NCBI GenBank assembly: GCA_030597435.1
Contig: JAUVRV010000094.1
Coordinates: 1-8,499 of the forward strand
Origin: Gemmatimonadales bacterium
GTDB lineage: Bacteria > Gemmatimonadota > Gemmatimonadetes > Gemmatimonadales > GWC2-71-9
DNA length: 8,499 nt
Reading direction: 5' to 3'
Position numbers and translations under genes: made by a program. The notes under the pieces are model-generated. The model had not been told where the DNA came from. It searched no databases and was given only the letters and a program-made list of their open reading frames with translations. Positions 8,101 through 8,499 of this stretch are shown one piece after another (positions within the stretch are counted from its first letter, which is position 1; every line of letters starts with the position of its first letter).

Positions 8101-8430
8101 GGCCTCGGGCAGCAGTTCGTCGAGTAGTTTGGCGGTCTTCTCCCGCAGCTCGTCCTCGAGATCGTTCACCTGGGAGTTCAAGGAATCCCGTTCCCGCGGA
8201 TCGGCACAGGCGTGCCGTGCAGTTTTCTTCTCCCTGAGCGCTGTCTCGAGATCTCCCAGGCGTCCCTTTACGATACCACGCAGCTTGTCCGTCTGCGCTC
8301 GGATATCACTGTCCGAGAGATCGGCGAGGCGCTTCTCAGATTCTTGGATTGCATCAACGATCGGTTGGATTCGCTTGAGTTCGCGCTCGAAGCGAGTTCC
8401 GATCACCTTCGTGACCATCTTCTTGAGCAT
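5170..8430 (-). CDS. secA: Preprotein translocase ATPase subunit SecA
   Basis: SecA is the ATP-driven motor that pushes unfolded preproteins through SecYEG at the inner face of the cytoplasmic membrane. The 1086-aa product is longer than E. coli SecA (901 aa). In order it shows Walker A ATGEGKT at 159-165, VNDYLARRD at 187-195, YGTNNEFGFDYLRDNM at 233-248, Walker B DEVDS at 266-270, and a preprotein-crosslinking domain in about 285-490. Then come MTGTA at 542-546, helicase motif V (TNMAGRGTDI) at 656-665, motif VI (QLRGRSGRQGDPG) at 729-741 and the helical scaffold and wing domains to about 990. A Pro/Gln-rich linker leads to a SEC-C zinc motif, CxCx8CH, at C1070, C1072, C1081 and H1082. Extra charged helical sequence at about 55-102 and extra sequence at about 295-385 explain much of the length. 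Four cysteines (674, 677, 705, 711) lie between motifs V and VI. The ATG is preceded by AGGA (8438-8435), which overlaps the nadD stop and sits 4 nt from the start. All key motor residues are present, so the protein should be active. Confidence 0.98.
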   Translation of the reverse strand: MLKKMVTKVIGTRFERELKRIQPIVDAIQESEKRLADLSDSDIRAQTDKLRGIVKGRLGDLETALREKKTARHACADPRERDSLNSQVNDLEDELREKTAKLLDELLPEAFATVREACRRLMGTEVVVTGRALTWDMIPYDVQLIGGLVLHQGKIAEMATGEGKTLVATLPLYLNALPGRGCHLVTVNDYLARRDSEWMGHLFEFLGLTVGCLDKTEPSSPERRAAYECDIVYGTNNEFGFDYLRDNMVFSLEQRVQREHVYAIIDEVDSILIDEARTPLIISGPVGKESDEEYAKYNGQVVQVVRKQTTVVSRLVAEAEPLLKSEDDQYEAGVRLFKAQLGMPKNKRLMKLLQDAGSKQLVQRVELDRIADRKLPSGQQRFRDIEEELYFVMDEKGHSVHLTEMGVEEMSPGDPTLFVVPDISEEVGRLEEDEALSAEDRLERRAQLEAEYASKSQQLHIIHKLLQAHALYEEDVEYVVQDGQVFIVDEFTGRIMHGRRWSDGLHQALDAKVGVSVHGETQTLATITIQNYFRMYEMLSGMTGTAETEETEFFQIYKLDVMVIPTDRPVRRIDNHDLIYKTRREKYNAIVEEVERQHQRGLPILVGTATVEVSETLARMFKRRGLKHEVLNAKQHQREADIVANAGRGGAITIATNMAGRGTDIKLGPKVKQCEVCAIKAKLAPFGQTVEAADIDAAEMKQRGCMEDPPCGLVIVGTERHESRRIDRQLRGRSGRQGDPGQTVFFLSLEDDLMRLFGSERIAKIMDKSGAEEGEVITHPLVTRAIENAQKRVELQNFQARKRLLEYDDVMNQQREVVYSLRLFGLEGGEEMKAEAIRMIEAALDRFVEENAGDNPDKWDRELIAQDLLRRFLISAPDINDLEKVPDVAALSTMLREAGRNAFTAKVATWDELGARYNIEHLADKVLSHLTLRVLDEMWKDHLFELDHLRSGIYYRSLGQKDPLVEYKKEAFEMFVDLLHDIRYTFSEQLFKHQVQVGPPPQERAMAASQARKPQELPPQSEADLMVPGAARARQMQQAMTASHGDNVISGPSTKKGQGGVAKVGRNEPCPCGSGRKYKKCHGAKG

Positions 8431-8436
8431 TGCTTC

Positions 8437-8499
8437 CTACGTTCTGTACAGACTATGCGATTCGATGTACTCCGCCACTTTGGCCGGTACCAGGTAGCA
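8437..8499 (-). CDS. nadD: Nicotinate-nucleotide adenylyltransferase, C-terminal end (partial)
   Basis: Only the last 20 codons and the TAG stop lie in the window; the 5' part is beyond the right edge. The translated tail contains YLVPAKVAEYIESHSLYR. This closely matches the conserved C-terminus of NadD (pattern YLVPxxVxxYIxxHxLYR), the cytosolic enzyme that adenylates nicotinate mononucleotide in NAD synthesis. The residue before YLVP is Cys where Arg is common in the family. The stop codon sits 6 bp before the secA ATG, so the two genes are almost certainly on one transcript. The catalytic nucleotidyltransferase motifs are not visible, so identification depends on this short tail alone. An unrelated protein with a chance match is possible but unlikely. 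Confidence 0.8.
   Translation of the reverse strand, partial: CYLVPAKVAEYIESHSLYRT

Overview
The window is a compact, one-directional stretch of GC-rich bacterial chromosome. Every gene lies on the minus strand. In transcription order they are the last codons of nadD (8499-8437), secA (8430-5170), radC (4993-4313), a bifunctional rel/spoT-type (p)ppGpp synthetase-hydrolase (4316-2139) and uvrB (2020-5). No RNA genes, insertion sequences, CRISPR arrays or phage genes are visible. Long open frames on the plus strand are antisense shadows of these genes.

The organism is probably a member of Gemmatimonadota or a related lineage near the Bacteroidota/Chlorobi side of the tree. This is inferred from the large SecA (1086 aa), its EMATGEGKT Walker A region, an extra helical segment near its N-terminus, an expanded preprotein-crosslinking domain and a C-terminal SEC-C zinc motif. 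The assignment rests on remembered family features, not on a search.

Layout: nadD and secA are 6 bp apart and surely co-transcribed. A 97-bp spacer up to the longest radC frame (176 bp up to the preferred radC start) follows secA. It holds two different 8-bp tandem arrays that share a CCGG core and can pair with each other. radC and rel overlap by the four bases GTGA, the signature of translational coupling. A 118-bp spacer between rel and uvrB holds a cluster of small GC-rich palindromes that resembles a REP-type or attenuator-like element. uvrB runs almost to the window edge.

The genes are housekeeping and stress functions: NAD synthesis, protein export, a RadC/JAB-domain protein, stringent response and nucleotide excision repair. 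I see no new gene system. The unusual content is in the two structured spacers, in a four-cysteine cluster inside the SecA motor, and in the uncertain radC start.
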